Origin: Saprolegnia diclina VS20
Lineage: Eukaryota; Oomycota; Saprolegniomycetes; Saprolegniales; Saprolegniaceae
Assembly (NCBI RefSeq): GCF_000281045.1
Contig: NW_008246120.1
Coordinates: 8,955-57,878, forward strand
DNA: 48,924 nt
Direction: 5' to 3'
A program made the translations under genes and the position numbers. Below, in pieces: positions 1 through 9,250 of this stretch. A model generated the notes under the pieces. The model worked only from the letters and a program-made list of their open reading frames with translations. It was not told where the DNA came from and ran no database searches. The stretch's first letter is position 1, and the number at the start of each line of letters is the position of its first letter.

Positions 1-1431
1 AACTGCATCGATCGCGGTATCATCCCCGGCGCGCCGATCGAGTTCCAAGGCTTCATCCAGCGCACGCACCACGTCTCGTCCGACAACGTCAGCATCTACA
101 TTGGCCTCCTTCAGTCCATCTTTATCGCGTCGTACTCGATCTTCATCTGCGTCTTTGGCTACCTCTCGATGACGCGCAAGCCGTTCCAGCTCATGGCCAT
201 CTCGCTCTTTGTGTGGATCCTCTCGATCGTCATGTGCGGTCTCGCCAAGCCGCTCGACAGCTTTTATTTGCTGCTGTCTGGCCGGCTCATTTCGGGCATT
301 GGCGAGGCGTCGTTCCATGCGACGGCGCCGCCGTTCATCGATGAGTTTGCGCCGCCGGCGAAGCGAACGCTCTGGCTCGCGTGCTACTATGCGACGTTCT
401 CGATTGGGCAGGCACTCGGGTTCTCGTACGGCTCGGTGACGGCGCGCACGGTCGGTTGGGACTATGGTTTCTACCTCACGGCGGTGCTCATGGTGCCGGT
501 GGTGTACGCATGCTATGCGTGGATCCCTGCTTTCTTTGACAAACCGCTGGCCCTCTACGCCTCCGACGACAACGACGACAGCTGCAACGTGCAGATCACG
601 ACACCGACGAGCCCCGTCCTCTTGGCCGACGTCCAGCCGACGGCCAAAGCACCGCCAGTTGCGACGTCGTTTCTTCACGAAGCGTGGACCATTGTGCGCA
701 ACCCAGTGTTTCTGGGCGCGACGCTCGGCCTCGCAGCGTTTACGTTCACGATGAACGGCATGATTGCATTCGCCCCCGCCATCCTCATTGGGTACGAGCT
801 CATGGACGCGTCGATCGCGTCGACGGCATTCGGCGGCATCGTCGTGCTCGCCGGCTTGCTCGGGTCGCCGCTCAGTGGGTACGTGCAAGACCGCCTTTGC
901 GCTGGCCGCGAACACGACCGCTTCTTCCGACTGCAGCGCGCGGCAGCGCAAATGTCGGCCCTCATCTCGTTCGGCGTCGTGCTTCTCTTCGTGTCGGTGG
1001 CGTGCATGCACAGCAAAGTCGGCTTCTTTGTCTTTTTGTTTGGCGGCTTTCTCTGCGTGTTTGGAACGCAAACCGTCACGACGATCGTGCTGCTCATGAG
1101 CGTCGACCACGTGCAGCGCGGGTTTGCCATGGGCCTCAGCACGTTCCTCCTCCATCTCTTTGGCGACGTGCCCGCGGGTGTCGTGCTGGGTGCGCTCAAA
1201 GACACCTGGGCACCGCACTGCGGCAGCAAGATGGACGCGAACGGCAAGGACGTGCTCGACCCCGAGTGCCATAAGGACAAGGAAGGGCTCCGCTATACAC
1301 TGGCCTTTGCGTATGGCTGGCTGCTATGGACAGTGCTCTGCTACGTGTTTGTGTTTGGGATCGCGTGCAAGTGGTATCGCGCAGCAAGAACCAAGGTCGA
1401 TGCTAGCTTGCACTGCAGCTCCATGGGCTAG
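1..1431 (+). CDS. Spinster-like MFS transporter 1 (5' partial)
   Basis: Multi-pass major facilitator protein, probably moving a small lipid or metabolite across an endomembrane or plasma membrane; the substrate cannot be read from sequence. The reading frame is open from base 1 and starts inside the first transmembrane region with DRGIIPGAPIEFQGF, a motif also present in the two relatives at 3788-5179 and 5433-6884. A Spinster-type signature GRLISGIGEASFHATAPPFI follows, then about twelve hydrophobic segments with a hydrophilic central loop near 540-660. A conserved late loop (PHCGS..D..GKDVLDPECH) carries a Cys pair. The true N-terminus, about 20 residues judging from the paralogs, lies outside the window. 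No intron is apparent. Family call is firm; substrate unknown. Confidence 0.9.
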   Translation, partial: NCIDRGIIPGAPIEFQGFIQRTHHVSSDNVSIYIGLLQSIFIASYSIFICVFGYLSMTRKPFQLMAISLFVWILSIVMCGLAKPLDSFYLLLSGRLISGIGEASFHATAPPFIDEFAPPAKRTLWLACYYATFSIGQALGFSYGSVTARTVGWDYGFYLTAVLMVPVVYACYAWIPAFFDKPLALYASDDNDDSCNVQITTPTSPVLLADVQPTAKAPPVATSFLHEAWTIVRNPVFLGATLGLAAFTFTMNGMIAFAPAILIGYELMDASIASTAFGGIVVLAGLLGSPLSGYVQDRLCAGREHDRFFRLQRAAAQMSALISFGVVLLFVSVACMHSKVGFFVFLFGGFLCVFGTQTVTTIVLLMSVDHVQRGFAMGLSTFLLHLFGDVPAGVVLGALKDTWAPHCGSKMDANGKDVLDPECHKDKEGLRYTLAFAYGWLLWTVLCYVFVFGIACKWYRAARTKVDASLHCSSMG

Positions 1432-1450
1432 TCGTGCTCAAGATCGCCCC

Positions 1451-1500
1451 AGTACTATAAGAACGCCCTAGTACTATAAGAACGCCCTAGTACTATAAGA
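1451..1500. repeat. 19-bp tandem repeat, about 2.6 copies
   Basis: The unit AGTACTATAAGAACGCCCT occurs at 1451-1469 and 1470-1488, followed by a partial third copy to 1500. It lies 20 bp after the stop of the first MFS gene, so it is in the 3' untranslated or intergenic region. No function can be assigned. Confidence 0.9.
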
Positions 1501-1713
1501 CGACTTGAATTGTATTGCAATTGCACCAAAAGAACGTTATTGGAAAGACGCGACTAGGGCTGGACTAGGGGATTCAATCTATCCTCTCGGAATCTCAAAA
1601 TCCACCAAAAAGAAAATGAAAAGATACCCAATCAGACGCCACATGATGGATCTTCGAACTTCGTTTGGGAAGCTTGGCGATCGTCATTTTTGAACAGTGC
1701 GCGTCAAGAGACG

Positions 1714-3699
1714 ATGGGCTACAACAACCCGACGGCGACGCAAGGCGCTGAAGTCTTCGAGCTCGACGTCGACGTCAAGGAAAAGGTCCTCATGGTCACG
1801 TCCTGGCACATGCGCCAACTCGTCCTTACACGCCAAACACTCGAAGTCCTCGGCGACAAGAAGCCGCTCTTGACGGCCGGCGCTGCCCACTGCTCTGTGC
1901 GGCTTCTCGAGTGCGTGGACCCAACGCGCGCATATCCATTCGAGATTCTTGTGCACGACAAGGTCAAGCTTTCGTGCAACGCAGCGAGCGGCTCGCTGCG
2001 TGACGCGCTCATCACGCGGCTGGAAGCCATCGCGCTCGGCCAACCGTGGCCGTCGACAACCAGCGACGCCTACAGCGCGTTTCTTGGCGTTGCCCGCGCG
2101 CTCAACGAAAGCGTGCCAGCGACCACGGTGCCGCGCACCAACATCACGATCGACGACGTCTTGGCACACTTGGCAGAGATGCGCGGTATCTACGAGATCG
2201 CGTCGTCGATGCCGAGCATCGAGGACCTCTACGCGTTCTTCCTGGACCTCGAGAGAGACTACGTGGAGGGCGACCGTAACTTTGCGCATACGGTGCACGT
2301 GCTCCACCCGCTCAAGTACCAGCGCGGCCGCACCGACGGGCAGCCACTGGCCGACCTTGTCCGCGCGTGTCCGCACACGCATTGCCGGCGGTCGTTGCCC
2401 CTTCCGCTCGCGTACCGCATGCACATTCTCGGTGACGCAATCGTGTGTCCGTCGTGCCAATGCGGTGTCTTGTATGAAACGTATTCGATCGCAGCGTTCG
2501 TGGCCGCGCACCCGTTCTTTCCTGTGCCGGGAAGAGTGATCAACGGTCCACCGGCGCTCGACGTCGCGATGCCACCGACGCCATCGGACGGCACATGGAA
2601 GGCGTACATTGACGACGTCAAGAGCGCAATCGTCGAGGTCGCGTCACAAGGGACGCGGCCGGCGATCCAGCGCGTGCGCAAGGACATTCGCGCTGCGATT
2701 CAAGCGACCCGACAGACTCGCAGCCTCGGTCTCTTTGCCATGGACTTGGTCCAAGGCATGTTTCGACAACTCGACTTTATCGCAAAAATCGTTGTGCACT
2801 ACGAGTACTGGGCGCACCCCGACGTGCTCTTGGCGTCGATTGCGCGCTACGAGAAGTTTCTGCACCTCATGGTTCTCAAGGAGTCGAGCGATGTGCTCGT
2901 GCCCACGTCCGACATTGACCTTGTGTGGCATACGCACCAAACCCATCACAAGGACTACGTCGCGTTCACACGTCGGTTTTGCCATCGCCTCATTGACCAT
3001 GACGACACGATCGGCGGCGGCGACCTTGCCACGGGCTACGCCAAGACCTTTCTGCTCTGGTCCAAGACATACCGCGAGCAGTACTCGTCGTTCCCGCCGA
3101 GCTACACTGCGTGGAGTAAGGGCATGTCGCCGTACCCGGTGTTTCCAACTTTGCGTCAAAAGACGTGGGCCAAACACGGCCGCCTGCCGTCGACGGCAAA
3201 TCGCTACGTGGGCGTCAACGAAGCCTACCCGATCGACGCGCTCCCGTATGCCACTGCGATCCACGACGTTATCAAGCCCGAGGGGGTCGTCGACGAGGTG
3301 CCCGTGTACGTCACGGTCATCGGAACACCCGTCATGGACGGCCGCGTCCGCCACCCGTATGCGCGCATCACGCTGCTCATGTACGAAGGCCGCCTGCCAT
3401 ACTACTACATGCCCTACGTCTTTGTCGGCGGCTGCGGTGGCTTTGGCGCCACGGGCGGCTGCGGCACGTCCGACTCTGTCTTTCCCGGTGACTCTGGCGG
3501 GGGCTGTGGTGCCAGTGGCGGCTGTGGTGCCTCTGGTGGCGGCTGTGCTACCGGCGGGGGCTGTGCATCTGGTGGCGGCTGCGCAACTGGCGGCTGCGGC
3601 TCGAGTGGCGGCGGTGGCTGTGGTGCGAGCAGCGGTGGTGGCGGCTGCGGTACAAGCAGCGGCGGCGGTGGCGGCTGTGGTAGCTCCTCGACGACCTAG
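1714..3699 (+). CDS. Glycine-rich domain protein (GRDP/DUF1399-like) with Cys/Gly-rich tail
   Basis: Single-exon 661-residue protein. The first ATG in frame is at 1714; codons upstream have only a TTG. The central part holds the GRDP hallmark in which a helix ends in DLVWHTHQTHHKDY, seen around 2920-2960. Before it is a small Cys cluster (CPSCQCG) resembling a zinc ribbon. The last 90 residues, from about 3427, are almost only Gly, Cys, Ser, Ala and Thr in short GGCG/GGGC repeats with roughly 20 cysteines. In plants GRDP proteins link to stress and developmental signalling; the oomycete role is unknown. There is no signal peptide, so the Cys-rich tail would be cytosolic unless exported unconventionally. 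Family call good, function open. Confidence 0.82.
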   Translation: MGYNNPTATQGAEVFELDVDVKEKVLMVTSWHMRQLVLTRQTLEVLGDKKPLLTAGAAHCSVRLLECVDPTRAYPFEILVHDKVKLSCNAASGSLRDALITRLEAIALGQPWPSTTSDAYSAFLGVARALNESVPATTVPRTNITIDDVLAHLAEMRGIYEIASSMPSIEDLYAFFLDLERDYVEGDRNFAHTVHVLHPLKYQRGRTDGQPLADLVRACPHTHCRRSLPLPLAYRMHILGDAIVCPSCQCGVLYETYSIAAFVAAHPFFPVPGRVINGPPALDVAMPPTPSDGTWKAYIDDVKSAIVEVASQGTRPAIQRVRKDIRAAIQATRQTRSLGLFAMDLVQGMFRQLDFIAKIVVHYEYWAHPDVLLASIARYEKFLHLMVLKESSDVLVPTSDIDLVWHTHQTHHKDYVAFTRRFCHRLIDHDDTIGGGDLATGYAKTFLLWSKTYREQYSSFPPSYTAWSKGMSPYPVFPTLRQKTWAKHGRLPSTANRYVGVNEAYPIDALPYATAIHDVIKPEGVVDEVPVYVTVIGTPVMDGRVRHPYARITLLMYEGRLPYYYMPYVFVGGCGGFGATGGCGTSDSVFPGDSGGGCGASGGCGASGGGCATGGGCASGGGCATGGCGSSGGGGCGASSGGGGCGTSSGGGGGCGSSSTT

Positions 3700-3787
3700 T
3701 TCTACAAACGCCACAAGTCCTTATATAACCCTTTGACTGCAACTCGATTCTATTTCATTTCTATGGTGCAATACGTCATGTTCTCGC

Positions 3788-5179
3788 TTATGCATGAAAG
3801 GACGTGCGTCGCTTGGCCGCAAACCAATAGGCGATCGCCCACGCAAGGATGGCCCAGCCGAGCCAGCAGTAGGCGAACCCTAGCGTAGCGCGCAGGCCGG
3901 CAAAGTCGAAATGACAATTCGGGTTGAGTACATCGGATCCGTGCGCGTCGAGAACGCTGCCGCAGTGCGGCGCCCAGACGTCTTTCAACGCCCCAAGCAC
4001 CACGCCGGCAGGGACATCGCCGAGGACGTGCGTGAGCAGCGTGTTGAGGCCCATGGCATACCCGCGCTGCCCATACGACACGCTGAGCAAGATGAGCACC
4101 GTCGACGGCGCCGACGCTGAGAATGCAAGCACGAGACCGAGGAACAGGAAACCCAAGACCAGCATCCGGTTGTTGCCGATGCAGGCGAGCGAGAGAAAGA
4201 GGAGCCCGGTGCTGGTAACCGCGACGATCAGCAGCTGCGACGCTGCGACGCGCTGCCGGACGCGGTCATCGAGTTCGTGGCCGCGACAGGACAGGTCCAA
4301 GAGATGCCCGCCGATGAGAGGTCCGAGGAGGCCAGCGCCAACGACGATCGCACCGACGGCGGAGGCCGCATAGGTCGCGTCAAGGACACCCATGCCAATG
4401 TATAAGACGGGCGCAAACGTTGCGAGGCCGTCCAGCGTAAACGAGAGGGCGGCGCTGCCCAAAGACGACGTGAGAAAGAGCGGACTCTGTAGGATGCACA
4501 GAGTCTGCTGCACAAAGGTGGTCGGTGCGCGCTCTGCCTTTTCCAGAAGCGGCGACGCTTCTTGCGGGGCGTCGCCCAGCGGGCAGTTGAGCGCTGGCGG
4601 GATGCACGTGTAGCACGCGACGGCGAGCGGCAGCGCGAGCACTGCGATCGTATAAAAACCAACATCCCAGCCCACGCTGGCCGCGACAATTGAGCCAAAC
4701 GAAAAGCCGACGGCCTCGCCGATCGGCGCTGCGGCGTAGAAGAGGCCCAGCCACCGCGTGCGCTGGCTCGGGTTCGCAAAGGCGTCGATGAAGCCCGGCG
4801 CGGTGGCTTGAAACGACGCCTCGCCAATGCCCGAGACGAGCCGACCAGCAAAGAGGAGCGGAAAGCTACCGAGCGTCTTGGCCAGACCGCAGCAAGCGAG
4901 CGCGACGATCCAGATCGAGAGGCCGATCGCCGTGAGCGTAAACGGCGCATGGGTGGTGGCGAGGTGGCCAAAGAGACACACAAAGACCGAGAAGGACGCA
5001 ATGAACGAGGTTTGGAGCACGCCGACGTAGACGCTGACGCTGGCACCGGCCTGCGTCGTCGCTTGGACGAACCCTTGAAACTCAATCGGCGCGCCCGGGA
5101 TAAGCCCTCGGTCGACAAAGTTGAGAAAGTTGATGGCACATACCAGCACCAGAATCGCGCGGACGCTGAGCTCGACCAT
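3788..5179 (-). CDS. Spinster-like MFS transporter 2
   Basis: 463-residue, single-exon carrier starting at the ATG at 5179 and convergent with the GRDP gene, whose stop is 88 bp away. It begins in the first membrane helix (VLVCAINFLNFVDRG) and keeps the family block LIPGAPIEFQGF, the GRLVSGIGEASFQATAPGFI signature and the late HCGS...DVLNPNCH loop. About twelve hydrophobic segments are visible with a hydrophilic centre around PLGDAPQEASPLLEKAERAP, which contains a dileucine-like EASPLL typical of sorting signals. A TATA-like ATATAT lies about 55 bp upstream at 5234-5239. It is clearly a paralog of the genes at 1-1431 and 5433-6884. Confidence 0.92.
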   Translation of the reverse strand: MVELSVRAILVLVCAINFLNFVDRGLIPGAPIEFQGFVQATTQAGASVSVYVGVLQTSFIASFSVFVCLFGHLATTHAPFTLTAIGLSIWIVALACCGLAKTLGSFPLLFAGRLVSGIGEASFQATAPGFIDAFANPSQRTRWLGLFYAAAPIGEAVGFSFGSIVAASVGWDVGFYTIAVLALPLAVACYTCIPPALNCPLGDAPQEASPLLEKAERAPTTFVQQTLCILQSPLFLTSSLGSAALSFTLDGLATFAPVLYIGMGVLDATYAASAVGAIVVGAGLLGPLIGGHLLDLSCRGHELDDRVRQRVAASQLLIVAVTSTGLLFLSLACIGNNRMLVLGFLFLGLVLAFSASAPSTVLILLSVSYGQRGYAMGLNTLLTHVLGDVPAGVVLGALKDVWAPHCGSVLDAHGSDVLNPNCHFDFAGLRATLGFAYCWLGWAILAWAIAYWFAAKRRTSFHA

Positions 5180-5432
5180 GCCACCGCGCCGTTTCGGATT
5201 TGCGATCTTTGATCGAGTGTAACGTATGTATCAATATATCAAGCAGGCCCACGCCAGATCAACCCAGACCTCAAAGACGATGACCCTGTATTCAATGATG
5301 CACCAAAACCGCGGTTGCAGTCCTAGAAACCTAACCTACTATTTGCACTACGATCCAACGATGGACATCTACATGATACAAACCTACTCTACTCGTACTT
5401 GTTTACGGCGACGGCGGCGATCGAGAAGGACT

Positions 5433-6884
5433 TTAGCAGTCGTTGTACGTTGGCGTTTGGGGCATGGTCATCATTTCGCCATCGATGTCAGCGTCCGCCC
5501 GCGTCGTGCGGGCACGCGCCAAGTAGTACGTCGCGCCCCAAAAGAGGACGGCCCACAGTAGCCAGCCGTAGGCAAACGCAAGCGTCGCGCGGAGACCGGT
5601 TGCATCCAAATGGCAATTCGGGTCGAGCACGTCGGAGCCGTGGACGTCCACGACGCTACCGCAGTGCGGTGCCCAGTGATCTTTGAGCGCACCAATGACG
5701 ACGACGGCGGGGACGTCGCCGAGGAGGTGCATGAGCAGCGTGTTGAGCCCGACGGCGTAGCTGCGCTGGCTCCACTTGACGCTGAGGAGCACGACCGTCG
5801 TGAGCGGCGCTTGGGACATGAGCACGCACATCAGCCCCAGCAGGATGAGCGCTAACACGACGATCGGTGGTCCGTTCAGCGCGCACATGGAGAGAAAGAG
5901 AAGGGCTACGCCGAGGCTCATTGAGATAAGCATCTGCAGCGCGGCTTTTCGAAGTCGAAAGTGGCGGTCGTCTTCGCGGCCGCGGCAGCTGCGGTCGAGG
6001 AGGTAACCGCCGAGGAGCGCACCCGTGAGACTGGAGACGACAACGATGCCACCCATGGCGGTCGAGGCCAATGAGACATCGAGGACACCAAGCCCGATGA
6101 AGAGGGCGGGCGCAAACGTCGAGAGCCCACCGATTGTGAACGCATACGCCGCCCAGCCGAGCGTCGCCGTGACAAAGATCGGGTTGCAGAGCACTTGCCA
6201 CGTTGTGCGCCAGTACGAGGTCGTTGCCGACGGCAAGAGCGAATCTTCGTTCGGCGGGCAGTCCGGCGATAGCGTCGGCTTGTTGAGCTCATGGGGCACG
6301 AAATGGTAGCAAGCGTGGACAAGTGGGAGGGCGAGGATCGCCGTGAGGTAGTACCCGACGTCCCATCCGACGCTTGCGGCCAGAAGCGCACTCACGGAGA
6401 AGCCAATGGCCTCACCGACAGCGACGAGGGCGAAGAAGGCCCCGAGCCACAGTGTTCGCTTGGCGGGTGGTGCGAACGCGTCAATGAACGCCGGCGCGGT
6501 CGCCTGGAACGACGCTTCGCCGATGCCCGAGATGAGGCGGCCGACGAGGAGCACGTAAAAGCTGTTGAGCGGCTTGGCGAGTGCGCAGCAGACGAGGGCG
6601 AGAAGCCACACTGAGAGGCCGAGCGCCGTCAGAAAGAACGGGCGCTGCGTGCGCGAGAGGTAGCCAAAGACGCACACAAAGACAGAGAGCGACCCGATGA
6701 ACGACGTCTGGAGCAGCCCAATGTAGACGCTCACGTGGCTCGATGACACGTTGTGGGCCGATTGCACAAACGCTTGAAACTCGATCGGCGCGCCCGGGAT
6801 AAGGCCGCGGTCAAAGAAGTTGAGAAAGTTGATGGCGCAGAGCATCACGAGCACCTGCTTGGCGCTGAGCTGCAGCGTCGACAT
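5433..6884 (-). CDS. Spinster-like MFS transporter 3
   Basis: 483-residue, single-exon MFS protein. I place the start at the ATG at 6884 (MSTLQLSAKQVLVML), because the frame upstream offers only a TTG. It shares with its two neighbours the DRGLIPGAPIEFQAF block, GRLISGIGEASFQATAPAFI and the HCGS...DVLDPNCH loop. The tail (residues about 460-483) is hydrophilic and ends in a short acidic stretch. It lies in the same orientation as the gene at 3788-5179, 253 bp upstream, so the pair looks like a tandem duplication; the first copy faces the other way across the GRDP gene. Substrate unknown. Confidence 0.92.
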   Translation of the reverse strand: MSTLQLSAKQVLVMLCAINFLNFFDRGLIPGAPIEFQAFVQSAHNVSSSHVSVYIGLLQTSFIGSLSVFVCVFGYLSRTQRPFFLTALGLSVWLLALVCCALAKPLNSFYVLLVGRLISGIGEASFQATAPAFIDAFAPPAKRTLWLGAFFALVAVGEAIGFSVSALLAASVGWDVGYYLTAILALPLVHACYHFVPHELNKPTLSPDCPPNEDSLLPSATTSYWRTTWQVLCNPIFVTATLGWAAYAFTIGGLSTFAPALFIGLGVLDVSLASTAMGGIVVVSSLTGALLGGYLLDRSCRGREDDRHFRLRKAALQMLISMSLGVALLFLSMCALNGPPIVVLALILLGLMCVLMSQAPLTTVVLLSVKWSQRSYAVGLNTLLMHLLGDVPAVVVIGALKDHWAPHCGSVVDVHGSDVLDPNCHLDATGLRATLAFAYGWLLWAVLFWGATYYLARARTTRADADIDGEMMTMPQTPTYNDC

Positions 6885-7644
6885 GCGCGGCGTTGTGCAA
6901 TTGTGGTTGTGGCCAGCACCCAAGTGGCGGCAGACCCTGCACGCGGTTGCTCGGAGGATTGTATGCGAAATAATGGCGCCAGGCCATTGGCTGGTACTTT
7001 TTGAAATCGCTTGTGATTGGCTGGCTCACTGTCGGGATCCAAGGAAATCGCCGGTGGCATCGATGCGACCCGAGCACAACCACCCTTGCGACCATCTCGT
7101 GCTCCAACACGCATGACGACGCTTGCATGCTTGCAAGCAGCAGCAGCACCACCATCTCTCTCGCTGCGCCGTTTTGCTATCAATACCTAACGCGCTCGGT
7201 CGAGTGATCAAAACCAGGTCCGGCGCGCTTCTTCCTTGAAGCAGCGAGGAAGCTGACCAACGGCTTTCTCTTCCCGCAGCGCAAGAAAGGCCCGTAGTCG
7301 CAGGCGACATTTATAGCGCCGTCCAGACGCCGGACCATCGAACGTCTTGGAGATGTCGGCGTCGTGCACCGACAGGCCAAAACTCTCCCAACAACAATGT
7401 GTTTAAAAACACGCAACTCTCATCGCGATCGTCGCGACAGCCTCCAATGCACTGTGCCTGCTGCCATAGCGCACGACGACACACTATAGTTAAAGAAGGG
7501 TCTATACACTGTTTATATAGACCCTTGATTCTAGTACGGGTAGCACAGAATGCGATGGCGACGCACGTGGTTTTCGGCAAAATGCGCAGCGTCTTCGGCC
7601 ACGCAACCATGTTTTCTGGCGCGGCAAGAGCCTCTGGCTACAGC
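6885..7644. other. Intergenic: MFS3 promoter side and kinesin 3' flank
   Basis: No convincing gene in this 760 bp. It holds one copy of the recurrent 10-mer TGTGATTGGC at 7011-7020, 127-136 bp upstream of the MFS3 start, an additional CCATTGGC at about 6983, and the hairpin at 7496-7526. Open frames across it have no recognisable domain and mixed codon use. Confidence 0.6.
7496..7526. other. Perfect 11-bp inverted repeat (hairpin)
   Basis: Arms AAGGGTCTATA (7496-7506) and TATAGACCCTT (7516-7526) are exact reverse complements around a 9-base spacer. It is 119 bp beyond the kinesin stop codon. It could fold in the kinesin 3' UTR or be a dyad for a DNA-binding protein; neither is shown. Confidence 0.75.
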
Positions 7645-9169
7645 TCAACTTGGTTGAACGCTTCGTCGCCGTCCTCGGTAGAGACTAGACGCACCCATGA
7701 GCAAACAGCAAGCACGCAAGATGGCACCGGAAAGGGCATCGTCGTCGTCGTCGTGACGTGTCAAGATACTCGAACGTTCGCCCAAGATCGACCACACCTT
7801 GTCGTCCGGTCGTGCACTAAGCCGCTCGAGTGCTCTTCGGAGCTTGTACAGCTGCTCCTGGTACAGCATCTACACAAGACTGTACCCTGAGTTGACGAGT
7901 CCTTTGCACGCATAAAGCGACATGGAGCTCGATTTCTTTCTTCTGAAAGGCGTCGCGGAGGACATCGACGTCGGTCGGCGCCTCGGTCTGCGTGGCGACA
8001 GTCTGCCCCGCTGCGTTCTTATGCGCGCTACTTATTGCACCGCTCGAGCGCTTTGGCAAGGTCACGTGGCGACAGCGCGACGCAAACTTGAGCGTTGAGA
8101 GCGTCTCGGCGAGGTTGGCTGCTGCGCCGTCGACTGTCGCCAGAACCAACGTGCTTCCTGCGCGCAGCACGCCTTTGAGCAGCTTGGTCAGCTTCGAGTC
8201 ACGGTACGACGCCCGCGTGGCGCTCGCCAGTGACGACATGACGTTGCCAAGCGCCGAGAGCGACGAATTGATGCTCTTTGCTTCGAGTAGCCGGGCTTTG
8301 GTCGCATCCGGAGCAAAGCCAAGGCTTGGAAGACTGCGCTCCGAGCCGGCGAGGTCGACGAGGACGAGCTGCGCCGTCGACGTGGTCGTCGACACGGAGA
8401 TCGTCAGTAGCGAATGACTACGCGAGGACGTGGCATTGCGCGCCGTCGCCGCAAGCGCACGATTGGCCATCGCCAAGTGCACGAGGCTGCGCTACGCACA
8501 TGATGTACGCTAAGAAATGATTTATTGCGTGCGTACGGCGTTCTGCAGCGACGTGACGGCGTGGGCTTCCAAGCCATCGACATAGAACGCACTGTCCCGC
8601 TCGCGCACGGGCAAATCTACCAACGACGACGACAGCGGGACGAGCAGATCCTACAAACGACCGTTGTCGCACGACCCACAAGTAGTCGTCAGTACATGGA
8701 CGGTCTCCATATAAATCTGGCAAAACGACATGTGCACGCGGTGCGTTGTCGGCGCAAGCGCATCAAAGAGGTGCTCAAAGACGCGGGGAATGATGCCGAG
8801 CTCTGGCGCCGACGACGCCTCGAGAAAGCCCATCGTATACGACTTGCCCGTGCCGGTTTGGCCGTACGCGAGCACGGCGCCGGACCGCCCCGCGAGCTAC
8901 GCGCATCGTCTGGCCGCGATAGCGACAGTGCAGTAGCCTACCAAATGACCGACGAGCGGCGCAACTGCGTGGTCGTAGACCTGCGCCTGGGATGTCTCCG
9001 GCGCCCAGACATGGTCGAACGCAAACGACCGCTGGCCGACGTGGCGGCTGTGGGCGGGCACGATGTGGATCGCATGTGGCTCGAGCGCCAGCGCATACGA
9101 GGCGTCGTACAGCGCGTTGTTGCCGGCAGGCGGTCGACACCGGACGCCGACCTGGATACGCTCGGCCAT
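7645..9169 (-). CDS. Short kinesin-family motor protein (5 exons)
   Basis: Microtubule motor. Exons, in transcript order, are 9169-8942, 8896-8696, 8650-8537, 8491-7922 and 7869-7645, with introns of 45, 45, 45 and 52 nt. The joined frame is open for 445 residues. The motor domain is complete: strand-1 [14 protein letters not shown]-loop GQTGTGKS (residues 88-95), [11 protein letters not shown], switch I SSRSH (203-207), switch II DLAGSE (227-232) and [10 protein letters not shown]. After the motor only about 120 residues remain, with one short helical stretch ([15 protein letters not shown]), so there is no long stalk and no clear cargo domain. The last intron has a GTCGCT donor, and the extreme C-terminus is the least certain part. 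A TATA-like ATTATAAT is about 42 bp upstream. Confidence 0.88.
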
Positions 9170-9250
9170 GGCTCGTCGTTGCAGAAAGATACCACAGAAC
9201 AACAAGCGTGATTATAATGCATCCATTATTACGACCCTGGCGCCGGCCAG

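Noticed and set aside
1505..1693. 62-codon ORF between MFS1 and GRDP
   Set aside because: Starts with TTG, low GC3, no domain; probably 5' flank of the GRDP gene.
2644..3714. 356-codon minus-strand ORF opposite the GRDP gene
   Set aside because: Ala/Thr-rich antisense of the Gly/Cys repeat; the plus strand carries recognisable family motifs.
7496..7526. Hairpin as a bacterial-type terminator
   Set aside because: The stem is not GC-rich, no T-run follows, and the surrounding genes are eukaryotic with introns.
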